A stretch of 64,000 bases of DNA. Origin: Micromonospora chokoriensis (GTDB lineage Bacteria > Actinomycetota > Actinomycetes > Mycobacteriales > Micromonosporaceae). Positions 35,278 through 42,862 of this stretch are shown here, in pieces. The stretch lies in the NCBI RefSeq assembly GCF_900091505.1, contig NZ_LT607409.1, positions 806,001 through 870,000 of the forward strand, in the 5' to 3' direction. The notes under the pieces are model-generated. The model worked only from the letters and a program-made list of their open reading frames with translations, was not told where the DNA came from and searched no databases. The stretch's first letter is position 1; each line of letters opens with the position of its first letter. The position numbers and the translations under genes were made by a program.

Positions 35278-37764
35278 ATGACCACCTCACTCGCCGACCA
35301 CCTGCGGTCGCTGCCCGACGAGTCACTGGCCGCGCTCCTTGCGCTGCGGCCCGACCTCGTCGTGCCCGTGCCGGCCGACGTCTCCGCCCTGGCCATCCGA
35401 GCCCAGTCCCGGGTCTCGGTGGCGCGCGCGCTGGACGGGCTGGACCAGTTCACCCTTCAGATCCTCGACGCCGCCCGCCTCACCCGGAACCCGGACGACG
35501 GCACCACGGCCACCGACGCCGTCCTGGCCATGGCGACCTCCGGGCCGCATCCGCCGGCTCCGACGGCCGTCCGGGCGGCGGTGGGTCGGCTGCGCGCGCT
35601 CTTTCTGCTGTACGGCCCGGAGCACGCGCTGGAGGTGGTGCCCGCCGTCGACGAAGTCGCCCCGTACCCCGCTGGGCTCGGCCGGCCGGCCGCGGAGCTG
35701 GACCCGCGCACGGCCGCGCTCTGCGCGGACCCGGCGAAACTGCGTCGGACGCTGCTCGCCGCCCCGCCGTCGGCCCGGGCGATCCTGGACCGGCTGGCTG
35801 CCGGCCCGCCGGTGGGCAGTGTGCCCCCGGGCGCGTTACAGGCACCACCGCTCGGCGCGGAGGACCCGGTGCTCTCCGACCCGACCAACGGTGGCGCACC
35901 GACCGGCTCCCCGGTGCGGTGGCTCGTCGACAACCGGCTGCTGGTCCCCGTGACCACCGGATCGTCGACGGCCGGCGGCACGGTGGAACTGCCCCGCGAG
36001 GTCGGGTTGCTGCTGCGCCGCGACAGTGGCCCTCTCGGCCCGCTGCGCACCAGCCCGCCGCCGGTCGCCGGCGCGCCACGCGAACCGAAGGCCGTCGACT
36101 CGGCCGGCGCCGGGCAGACGATGGAGGTGGTCCGGAACGCCGAAGGGCTGCTGGAGCAGCTCGCCGACGAACCCGCGCCGGTGCTGCGCTCGGGCGGCAT
36201 CGGGGTACGGGACCTGCGGCGGTTGGCGCGCACCGCCGGGCTGGACGAGCCGACGACCGCCCTGCTGCTGGAGGTGGCGTACGCGGCGGGGCTCCTCGGC
36301 GAGTTGGAGACGCCGGGTGCGGCCACCGGCCGGTACGGGGTCGATCAGCAGGTGCTGCCGACCGGCGGGTACGAGGTGTGGCGGGCCGCCTCACTGGCCC
36401 AGCGCTGGGAGCAGTTGGCCCGGGCCTGGCTGACCATGACCCGGCAGGTGGGGCTGGTCGGCCGCCGGGACGACCGGGACCGACCGATCACCGCGCTGTC
36501 CTCCGAAGCCGAACGGGCGAGTGCTCCGGGCGTCCGGAGGGCCGTTCTCGGTGTGCTCGCCGACCTGGAGCCGGCCACCGCACCCACCCCCGACGAGGTG
36601 CAGGCCCTGCTCGACTGGCGGGCGCCACGACGCAGCCGGGGCCGGGACGCCGCGCACCGGGAGGTGCTGGCCGAGGCCGCGCAGTTGGGTGTCACCGGGC
36701 TGGGTGCGCTCACGTCGTACGGTCGGCTGCTGCTGGGTGACCTGACGTCGACCGACGAGCGCGGCGGGGAGGATCCGCTGGGCGTGCACGCGGACGTCGA
36801 GAGCGGCGACCCGTCGAGCACCGCCCGGGCGTTGGACGCGCTGCTGCCCGCACCGGTCGACCACTTCCTGGTGCAGGCCGACCTGACGGTGGTGGTGCCC
36901 GGCCCACCCGAACCGGCGCTCGCCGCCGAGTTGGAGGCGATGACCGAGTTGGAGTCGGCCGGCGGGGCCAGCGTGCACCGGGTCACCACGTCGAGCGTGC
37001 GGCGTGCGCTGGATACCGGCTACACGGCCGACGACCTGCACGACGTGTTCCGGCGGCGGTCGCGTACCCCGGTGCCGCAGGGCCTCACCTACCTGGTGGA
37101 CGACGTGGCCCGCAAGCACGGCGGGCTGCGGGTCGGTCTGTCCGGGGCGTACCTGCGCAGCGACGACGAGACCCTGCTCAGCGAGGTGCTGGCCGACCGT
37201 CGGCTGGAGTCGTTGGCGCTGCGCCGGCTCGCGCCGACGGTGCTGTGCACGCAGTACCAGGTGGGTCGGTTGCTGGGTGCGCTGCGCGACGCCGGGTACG
37301 CCCCGGTGCAGGAGGACGGCACCGGCGGGACGGTGCTGGCCCGGCCACGGATCCGGCGGGCCCCGGCCCGGGTGTCGGTGACCACCCGGTCACTCGACCC
37401 GCTGACCGCTCCGAAGCTGCCCATGCCACGGCTGCTCGGTGTGGTGGAGCACATCCGGCGGGGTGAGGCGGCGGCGCGGGCGGCCCGGCGGGCGCCGGCG
37501 GTGGTGCGTGGCGGTGCGGCGGGGCTGGGTGGCGGTCCGGTGCCGGCACATGCGCACAGCGACGCTCTGGCGGTGCTCCAGCAGGCGGTGCGGGACAAGG
37601 CGCTGGTCTGGGTCGGTTACGTCGACGCGCACGGGGCGACCGCGTCCCGCCTGGTGAAGCCGGTCTCGATCGGCGCCGGCTACCTGCGGGCCGAGGACGA
37701 ACGGACCGAGATGCTGCACACGTTCGCGCTGCACCGGATCACCGCGGCGGTGCTGGCGGACTGA
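35278..37764 (+). CDS. Helicase-associated (Helicase_C_3-type) protein with C-terminal WYL-like domain
   Basis: An 828-residue actinobacterial protein often annotated as helicase C-terminal domain-containing. It lacks Walker motifs. The first 350 residues are helical with winged-helix-like parts (LLRSGGIGVRDLRRLARTAG). The region around 520-680 (DHFLVQADLTVVVPGPPEP and LTYLVDDVARKHGGLRVGLSGAYLRS) is the Helicase_C_3 domain. The last 65 residues (LQQAVRDKALVWVGYVDAHG, then RLVKPVSIGAGYLRAED, then HRITAAVL) look like a WYL-type domain, which in other proteins binds nucleic-acid ligands. ATG 35278. It lies 0.8 kb upstream of the XPB helicase in the same direction. Confidence 0.85.
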   Translation: MTTSLADHLRSLPDESLAALLALRPDLVVPVPADVSALAIRAQSRVSVARALDGLDQFTLQILDAARLTRNPDDGTTATDAVLAMATSGPHPPAPTAVRAAVGRLRALFLLYGPEHALEVVPAVDEVAPYPAGLGRPAAELDPRTAALCADPAKLRRTLLAAPPSARAILDRLAAGPPVGSVPPGALQAPPLGAEDPVLSDPTNGGAPTGSPVRWLVDNRLLVPVTTGSSTAGGTVELPREVGLLLRRDSGPLGPLRTSPPPVAGAPREPKAVDSAGAGQTMEVVRNAEGLLEQLADEPAPVLRSGGIGVRDLRRLARTAGLDEPTTALLLEVAYAAGLLGELETPGAATGRYGVDQQVLPTGGYEVWRAASLAQRWEQLARAWLTMTRQVGLVGRRDDRDRPITALSSEAERASAPGVRRAVLGVLADLEPATAPTPDEVQALLDWRAPRRSRGRDAAHREVLAEAAQLGVTGLGALTSYGRLLLGDLTSTDERGGEDPLGVHADVESGDPSSTARALDALLPAPVDHFLVQADLTVVVPGPPEPALAAELEAMTELESAGGASVHRVTTSSVRRALDTGYTADDLHDVFRRRSRTPVPQGLTYLVDDVARKHGGLRVGLSGAYLRSDDETLLSEVLADRRLESLALRRLAPTVLCTQYQVGRLLGALRDAGYAPVQEDGTGGTVLARPRIRRAPARVSVTTRSLDPLTAPKLPMPRLLGVVEHIRRGEAAARAARRAPAVVRGGAAGLGGGPVPAHAHSDALAVLQQAVRDKALVWVGYVDAHGATASRLVKPVSIGAGYLRAEDERTEMLHTFALHRITAAVLAD

Positions 37765-37809
37765 CCGGCTCGGGTCGGGCGACCGGCAGCGCGACGCGGG
37801 CGCTGTCGG

Positions 37810-38046
37810 TCAGCGGCGGCTGCGGCGGACGGTGCCGACCACCGAGATGATCAGAAGTAGCGCGAAGCCGGCGCCGGCCGACTCCCCGACCGAGTCGACG
37901 AAGCCCTGCCGCAGCACCAACCATCCGAAGAGGAACCACCCGAGGAGGAGTGTCGCCGCGACGGCGTACGCGATCACCGTCGCTCGGGACACCTCGTCGG
38001 GTGGTGCCTGCTCGTGTTCCGTCATCACGTCGCGGTCGACCGTCAT
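37810..38046 (-). CDS. Small two-helix membrane protein
   Basis: A 78-residue protein with a short charged N-terminus and two membrane helices (about residues 25-46 and 53-72) and a basic end, VRRSRR. I do not recognise the family. ATG 38044-38046 is preferred because GGGAGG lies six to seven bases upstream. It sits between the helicase-associated gene and the small lipoprotein on the opposite strand from both helicase genes. Confidence 0.7.
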   Translation of the reverse strand: MTVDRDVMTEHEQAPPDEVSRATVIAYAVAATLLLGWFLFGWLVLRQGFVDSVGESAGAGFALLLIISVVGTVRRSRR

Positions 38047-38142
38047 GCCCAACCTCCCCGCCCGGTCCGGCCCTGGACTCCCAGGGTGACACTCGTTGGA
38101 CCGGTCGGACAGGGGTTGAACCCCGATTCGCGCCCGTGTCGG

Positions 38143-38409
38143 TCAGGTGCCGGGGTCTGGTCTGGGTGTGACGGTGCGGGTGGGTTTGGGCTTGGGTGTG
38201 GCGGAGGTGGGTGCGACCGGCGGGAGCCGGTCGCGCTGGTCCGGACCGGGCGCGCCGCTCGCCCCCGTTGCCTTATCCGCCGCACCGGCTGGGGCGGCTC
38301 CCCCGCCACCACTCCCACCGGACTGCGGATCGAACGTGCACGCACCGGAACCGACCAGCACGACCACCAGCAGGGCGACCAGCCGGGAGGTGTTGCCGAA
38401 ACGCTTCAT
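38143..38409 (-). CDS. Small Pro-rich putative lipoprotein
   Basis: An 88-residue secreted protein. Residues 1-24 form a signal peptide with a lipobox-like end, LVGSGAC, the cysteine being the probable lipidation site. The rest is low-complexity, Gly-rich then Pro/Thr-rich (PKPKPTRTVTPRPDPGT), and probably unfolded on the cell surface. Function is unknown. It is divergent from the XPB gene by 171 bases. Confidence 0.7.
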   Translation of the reverse strand: MKRFGNTSRLVALLVVVLVGSGACTFDPQSGGSGGGGAAPAGAADKATGASGAPGPDQRDRLPPVAPTSATPKPKPTRTVTPRPDPGT

Positions 38410-38580
38410 GGCACCTCCCCAGAGAATCGCCCCTTTGCTAGACGTTCGTGAGTGCCGTCACGGTTGCACCTGGTGAGCAACTTTCTTGGGAGATCCCGCC
38501 CCGTGCAACACTGGATGGTCGGCCATCTGCGGGTATGCGACCCGCCCGAGCCGAAGACCGACCGAGGAGAGGACGCTGGC

Positions 38581-40260
38581 GTGAGCGGTGGACCACTGAT
38601 CGTGCAGTCGGACAAGACCCTGCTGCTGGAGATCGACCACCCCGACGCGCAGGCCTGCCGGATGGCGATCGCGCCCTTCGCCGAGTTGGAGCGCTCGCCG
38701 GAGCACGTGCACACGTACCGGCTGACGCCGCTGGGTCTGTGGAACGCCCGGGCGGCGGGGCACGACGCCGAGGGTGTGGTCGACTCGTTGCTGAAGTACT
38801 CCCGCTACCCGGTGCCGCACGCGCTGCTGGTGGACGTGGCCGAGACGATGGACCGGTACGGCCGGCTCCAGCTCGCCAACGACCCGGCGCACGGGCTGGT
38901 GCTGCGGGCGCTCGACCGGCTGGTGCTGATCGAGGTGGCCAAGAGCAAGAAGCTCGCCGGAATGCTCGGCGAAAAGATCGACGACGACACCATCCGGGTG
39001 CACCCGTCCGAGCGTGGTCGGCTCAAGCAGGCGTTGCTCAAGTTGGGCTGGCCGGCGGAGGACCTGGCCGGTTATGTCGACGGTGAGGCGCACCCGATCG
39101 AGCTGGCCGAGGCCGGCAAGGACGGGCGCAAGCCGTGGACGCTGCGGTCGTACCAGCGGGAGGCCGTGGAGGCGTTCTGGGCCGGCGGGTCGGGCGTGGT
39201 GGTGCTGCCGTGTGGCGCCGGCAAGACCCTGGTCGGCGCGGCGGCGATGGCCGAGGCGAAGGCGACGACCCTGATCCTGGTCACCAACACGGTCGCCGGT
39301 CGGCAGTGGAAGCGGGAGCTGATCGCGCGCACGTCGCTGACCGAGGAGGAGATCGGGGAATACTCCGGCGAGCGCAAGGAGATCCGCCCGGTCACCATCG
39401 CCACGTACCAGGTGCTCACCTCGCGTCGCGGTGGCGCGTTCACCCACCTGGACCTGTTCGGGGCCCGCGACTGGGGCCTGGTCGTCTACGACGAGGTGCA
39501 CCTGCTGCCCGCGCCGATCTTCCGGTTCACGGCGGACCTCCAGGCCCGCCGTCGGCTGGGCCTGACGGCGACCCTGGTACGCGAGGACGGCCGCGAGGGC
39601 GACGTGTTCAGCCTGATCGGCCCGAAGCGGTACGACGCACCGTGGAAGGACATCGAGTCGCAGGGCTGGATCGCTCCGGCGGAGTGCACCGAGGTCCGGG
39701 TGACCCTGACCGACGCGGAGCGCATGTCGTACGCGACGGCGGAGGCCGAGGAGCGTTACCGGATGGCGGCCACCGCCCGGACGAAGCTGCCGGTGGTCAA
39801 GGCGCTGGTCGAGCGGCACCCGGAGGACCAGGTGCTGGTGATCGGCGCGTACATCGACCAGCTGCACCAGCTCGGCGAGTATCTCGACGCGCCGATCATC
39901 CAGGGTTCGACCACCAACAAGGAGCGGGAGCGGCTCTTCGACGCGTTCCGGTCCGGCGAGCTGCGCACGTTGGTGATCTCGAAGGTCGGCAACTTCTCGA
40001 TCGACCTGCCCGAGGCGGCGGTGGCGATCCAGGTGTCCGGGACGTTCGGGTCACGCCAGGAGGAGGCGCAGCGCCTGGGCCGGGTGCTGCGGCCGAAGGC
40101 CGACGGCCGGCAGGCGCACTTCTACACGGTGGTGTCCCGGGACACGATCGACACCGAGTACGCGGCACACCGGCAGCGCTTCCTCGCCGAGCAGGGGTAC
40201 GCGTACACGATCGTCGACGCCGACGACGTCCTCGGCCCGAAGCTGCCGACCGTCGACTGA
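38581..40260 (+). CDS. XPB/Ssl2-type DNA repair helicase
   Basis: A 559-residue SF2 helicase homologous to eukaryotic XPB, which occurs in many actinobacteria. Walker A is PCGAGKTLVG near residue 212, the DEAD-box is YDEVHLLPAP (DEVH), motif III is GLTATLVREDG, motif V is ISKVGNFSIDLPEA, and motif VI is QRLGRVLRPK. The N-terminal 190 residues include a WYL-unrelated helical domain and the damage-recognition-type region. GTG 38581 is chosen for its match to the family start and for GAGAGGA upstream; the frame from 38452 is longer. ATP-driven 3'-to-5' DNA unwinding is the family activity; its repair role in bacteria is unclear. Note the helicase-associated gene upstream. Confidence 0.94.
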   Translation: MSGGPLIVQSDKTLLLEIDHPDAQACRMAIAPFAELERSPEHVHTYRLTPLGLWNARAAGHDAEGVVDSLLKYSRYPVPHALLVDVAETMDRYGRLQLANDPAHGLVLRALDRLVLIEVAKSKKLAGMLGEKIDDDTIRVHPSERGRLKQALLKLGWPAEDLAGYVDGEAHPIELAEAGKDGRKPWTLRSYQREAVEAFWAGGSGVVVLPCGAGKTLVGAAAMAEAKATTLILVTNTVAGRQWKRELIARTSLTEEEIGEYSGERKEIRPVTIATYQVLTSRRGGAFTHLDLFGARDWGLVVYDEVHLLPAPIFRFTADLQARRRLGLTATLVREDGREGDVFSLIGPKRYDAPWKDIESQGWIAPAECTEVRVTLTDAERMSYATAEAEERYRMAATARTKLPVVKALVERHPEDQVLVIGAYIDQLHQLGEYLDAPIIQGSTTNKERERLFDAFRSGELRTLVISKVGNFSIDLPEAAVAIQVSGTFGSRQEEAQRLGRVLRPKADGRQAHFYTVVSRDTIDTEYAAHRQRFLAEQGYAYTIVDADDVLGPKLPTVD

Positions 40261-40275
40261 GCCCTCGCGCGACCT

Positions 40276-40352
40276 TGATCGACTCGGTTTTCAGGAAGTC
40301 GCGGTATCCGCGGCGCTGTGACGCCCCGGCTTTCTGGAACCCGAGTCGATCA
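40276..40352. repeat. Dispersed hairpin repeat, family A copy 1
   Basis: A 77-base element with perfect 12-base outer arms (TGATCGACTCGG at 40276-40287, complement at 40341-40352) and a conserved middle: AAGTCGCGGTATCC and TGACGCCCCGG. A second copy lies at 41487-41560. By hand 56 of 74 aligned positions match. It lies 16 bases after the XPB stop. Confidence 0.85.
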
Positions 40353-40371
40353 GCGCGGTGGGACACTTTTC

Positions 40372-40417
40372 GTTACGTCTGAATAGTTACGTCTGAACTG
40401 AAACTGTCCAAGATCTC
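40372..40417. repeat. Dispersed family-B core with short direct repeats
   Basis: GTTACGTCTGAA occurs twice with 14-base period (40372-40383, 40386-40397), directly followed by 18 bases (40400-40417, GAAACTGTCCAAGATCTC) that are identical, inverted, to 10916-10933. Unlike the copy near 10.9 kb it lacks the second arm. Confidence 0.8.
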
Positions 40418-40435
40418 AACGATTTCGCGCGCCGG

Positions 40436-40549
40436 TGTGGTCCAGCAGGCAACGAGCGTCAGCGCTTGCGAGGGCTTCGCGACCAAGGCCCCGCGCCCCG
40501 GACGGCCAACGAGCACGCCCTCTTCCCGCAACCAGGTCAGCTCCGACCG
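40436..40549 (-). pseudogene. GntR-type winged-helix fragment
   Basis: An open frame on the minus strand encodes LTWLREEGVLVGRPGRGALVAKPS, which matches the end of the GntR recognition region and its wing (typical pattern L-EGLV-RRPGRGTFVA). The upstream recognition helix is not present in the same frame, where I see only unrelated Pro/Arg-rich sequence, and the downstream part runs into the family-B repeat. I read it as a decayed remnant of a GntR regulator. This rests on one short motif. Confidence 0.45.
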
Positions 40550-40629
40550 GCAGCACTCAGCGGAAGGAGCGGTTGGACGAGCACCGCCAGTCGACGATCG
40601 TGGCCGGGTCGGCGGCGCCGGCCCCGCCC

Positions 40630-41352
40630 TTACGGCGTCGGGGGTGGGCAGCGGTCGGGGAGGGTCACCTGGCCGGGGCGGTGGTCGAAGGTGTCCATCG
40701 TGAACCACTCGTCCAGCTCGGGGTCGAAGAGGTTCTGCAGGCCGAACTGGAGCACCTGCCACCACCGGGTCGGGTCGCGCTGGTCGACGTAGATGTCACC
40801 GAGCGCGAGCGGGAACCGGAAGAACTCCCCCGGCACGGTGGATCCTCCGACGACCCCGACCCGCCAGTGGTCGACGTGCCGGTCCTTGTCCCCCTGCAGG
40901 ATCTCCGGCCCGACGAAACGGGACGTCTTCAGCTTGTCGTTGAAGATCTGCCGGTTGAAGAACCCCGGGACCTTGCTGCACTCGCGCGGCGGGAACAGCG
41001 GGATGTTCGGCCACTTGTAGGTGAGCGTGTAGAGCGTGTTCTCGTAGATCAGGTTCGTGAACCAGATCGGATGCTCCGGGCCGCCGGCGACCATCTGACT
41101 GTTGCCGTCGCGGCCCTGCCAGGTGAACGGCACGTCGATGCCGAGGTCGCGCACGACGTACCGGCCGGTGCCCTGGAAGTCCGCCGGCAACTGCGGCGGG
41201 CGCGGCTCGGTCGGCGCGGGCGTCACGTCGCCGTCCGCCTGGGCCGCGCGGGGCAGTGGCGCGGCGGCCGGGCCGGGTGCGACCACGCCGAGGGCGAACA
41301 GCGCCCCAGCCACCGCCGCAACCACAACCCGAGGTGTACGCCTCGACGTCAT
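40630..41352 (-). CDS. Secreted protein of unknown function
   Basis: A 240-residue protein with a clear signal peptide (MTSRRTPRVVVAAVAGALFA, then cleavage near PAAAPLPRAAQA). The mature part is rich in Phe, Trp and Asp (NLIYENTLYTLTYKWPNIPLFPPREC, GDKDRHVDHWRVGVVGG, WWQVLQFGLQNLFDP) and has two cysteines that could pair. I do not recognise the family. ATG 41350-41352 is chosen because the signal peptide starts there; the frame continues upstream into an Ig-like remnant and a repeat. It is the only intact-looking gene of the 40.3-42 kb patch. Confidence 0.75.
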   Translation of the reverse strand: MTSRRTPRVVVAAVAGALFALGVVAPGPAAAPLPRAAQADGDVTPAPTEPRPPQLPADFQGTGRYVVRDLGIDVPFTWQGRDGNSQMVAGGPEHPIWFTNLIYENTLYTLTYKWPNIPLFPPRECSKVPGFFNRQIFNDKLKTSRFVGPEILQGDKDRHVDHWRVGVVGGSTVPGEFFRFPLALGDIYVDQRDPTRWWQVLQFGLQNLFDPELDEWFTMDTFDHRPGQVTLPDRCPPPTP

Positions 41353-41486
41353 CTGCCCTCCGCCAGTGTCGAAAGTGGCCGGCGCCCCGGCCGCGCCTGC
41401 CTCCGGCGAAGCGTAGGAGCAGGGCAAACGTGGGAACGGGCGGAACGGGTGGCCTCCACCGGACGGGTGACGCACACGTGCGGCTC

Positions 41487-41560
41487 TGATCGCATCGGCT
41501 CTCGGTAAGTCGCGGTATCCCGGGCACGTTGACGCCCCGGTTTCACGAAGACCGAGTCGA
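41487..41560. repeat. Dispersed hairpin repeat, family A copy 2
   Basis: Same length and order of conserved blocks as copy 1 (AAGTCGCGGTATCC, TGACGCCCCGG, ACCGAGTCGA). Its left edge has drifted (TGATCGCATCGG), so outer pairing is weaker. The Ig-like remnant ends at its right edge (about 41563). Confidence 0.85.
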
Positions 41561-41562
41561 AC

Positions 41563-41730
41563 TGTCGTACCCTCGCGCAGCTCCACCGCGCCGGCTACCG
41601 GCGTGCTGCCGGCCGCGACCGTGACGGCCACCGTCGCCGCGGTGCCCCAGGTGGTCGGGTTGGCGGTGACGGTCATCGTCGGGACCTGATCAACCGAGCT
41701 GTCGAGCGGCGACACACACTGCACCCACTC
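41563..41730 (-). pseudogene. Bacterial Ig-like-domain gene remnant
   Basis: The minus strand encodes TMTVTANPTTWGTAATVAVTVAAGSTPVAGAVELREGTT at about 41679-41563, the front strands of a bacterial Ig-like (Big_3-type) domain such as occur in secreted multi-domain proteins. It starts near the broken end of hicB and stops at the family-A repeat, after which the frame continues as nonsense. It is a fragment of a lost exported protein. Confidence 0.55.
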
Positions 41731-41908
41731 AGGCGGCGCGGAGCTTCCGCAGGAGACTCTGGAGGCCCAGCAGCGCCTCGACCTGCGAGGGTGCCAGCCA
41801 GGAGAGCGATGGGAACTCGGCACAGGTGGCGACGAACTCCTGGTCATCGGCCGACCAGGTGACACGGTATGTGTAGTGCGTGATCTCGGGACGGGCATCG
41901 GGGTGCAT
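41729..41908 (-). pseudogene. Truncated HicB-type antitoxin
   Basis: The 59-residue frame from ATG 41908 begins THYTYRVTWSADDQEFVATCAEFPSLSWLAPSQVEALLGLQSLLR, the HicB RNase-H-like fold core. It then diverges after about 48-50 residues and ends at KLRAA-stop where a longer C-terminus with a DNA-binding part is expected. No hicA-like toxin gene is adjacent. The break leads into the Ig-like remnant in another frame. It is most likely a dead antitoxin gene; a functional short protein cannot be excluded. Confidence 0.65.
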
Positions 41909-41964
41909 CACTGGCCTCGTTGTCGCAAGAATGGCACTAAATCCAGTACCATCGCGGTCGGCGG

Positions 41965-42717
41965 TCAGAGGACGCGGGTCACCCGTTCGGCGGCGACGAT
42001 CGCGTCCCGCCGCGCCGGGTCGAGGTTGGCGCTGATGACCACTGACGCGCCCGCGGAGAGCGGCGCGAGCAACCACTTCAACGGCTCCTCGTGCTCGGCC
42101 GCGTCGACCAGCAGCCGGTCACCGGCACGCAGGTCCAGCACCTCGGCGATGCCCTGGGCGATGGCGCCCCACTGGCCGTAGGTGGTGCCGTCCGCGGTGG
42201 CCGGGTCCGACGGGTGGATGGCGGTGTGGTCGGGCGTGGTGTCGGGGTGGCGAAGCACCTCGGCGGACCAGTCCAGCCAGCCCAACGGCACGTCCGCCAG
42301 CGGACCGGGCCCGGTGCCGACGAGGTAGCGGTGTGGCGCGTCCGGCACGTCCTCCAACCAGTCGTCCTGCCGCTGCGGCGTCACGAGAACCGCGTCGAAC
42401 GGCCGGTCACCGCCGGGCTCCAGCACCGGCAGGCCCGCCGTGGCGCGCGGCCGGAACGACACCGCCAGGCCGCAGGCCCACGCGCCCAACAACACCGCTG
42501 CGGTACGCCAGTGCGGCGGCAGCAGCACCGCTACGCGGCTGCCGGGGCCGAGCCCGCAGCCGTCCCGCAGCAGGCCGGCGCTACGCGCAGCCCAGGAACC
42601 GACCTGCTGGGCGGTCAGGTCGACGCGCTCGCCGGTCGCCTCGTCGCGGTAGCTCAGCATCGGGCTCTCGATGGCGGTGGGCGGGACCGTCAGGTCGGCC
42701 GTGACGGTTGGCTGCAT
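41965..42717 (-). CDS. TIGR03089-family protein (AMP-binding-like)
   Basis: A 250-residue actinobacterial protein of the TIGR03089 family, similar to the N-terminal lobe of acyl-CoA-synthetase/AMP-binding enzymes but lacking their phosphate-binding and C-terminal motifs. LTAQQVGSWAARSAGLLRDGCGLGPGSRVAVLLPPHWRT and LSYRDEATGERVDL are typical. Enzyme activity is unlikely or untested. ATG 42717 is the family start; the longer open frame is a shadow. It is divergent from the membrane protein, 145 bases apart. Confidence 0.85.
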   Translation of the reverse strand: MQPTVTADLTVPPTAIESPMLSYRDEATGERVDLTAQQVGSWAARSAGLLRDGCGLGPGSRVAVLLPPHWRTAAVLLGAWACGLAVSFRPRATAGLPVLEPGGDRPFDAVLVTPQRQDDWLEDVPDAPHRYLVGTGPGPLADVPLGWLDWSAEVLRHPDTTPDHTAIHPSDPATADGTTYGQWGAIAQGIAEVLDLRAGDRLLVDAAEHEEPLKWLLAPLSAGASVVISANLDPARRDAIVAAERVTRVL

Positions 42718-42862
42718 CCGCGTGCTCCCGGTGGTGACGACGTCGGCACACCACCCTACGCAACGACTTTGGTCTCGGTCGTCGTCGGCCGATGGCCGTA
42801 GCGGCGGGCCGGATGGCCCCCGCACGGTACGGGTGACCCTGCCGAGCCGCCGAGGAGCGCCC

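Noticed and set aside
38112-38124. Short GGGGTT-G-AACCCC palindrome between two small genes
   Set aside because: It has only six-base arms in a GC-rich region and no conserved context, so I do not list it as a site.
40272-41570. Possible insertion sequence in the 40-42 kb patch
   Set aside because: No transposase frame lies between the two family-A repeats; the repeats face the same way and are short hairpins, not terminal inverted repeats of an element.
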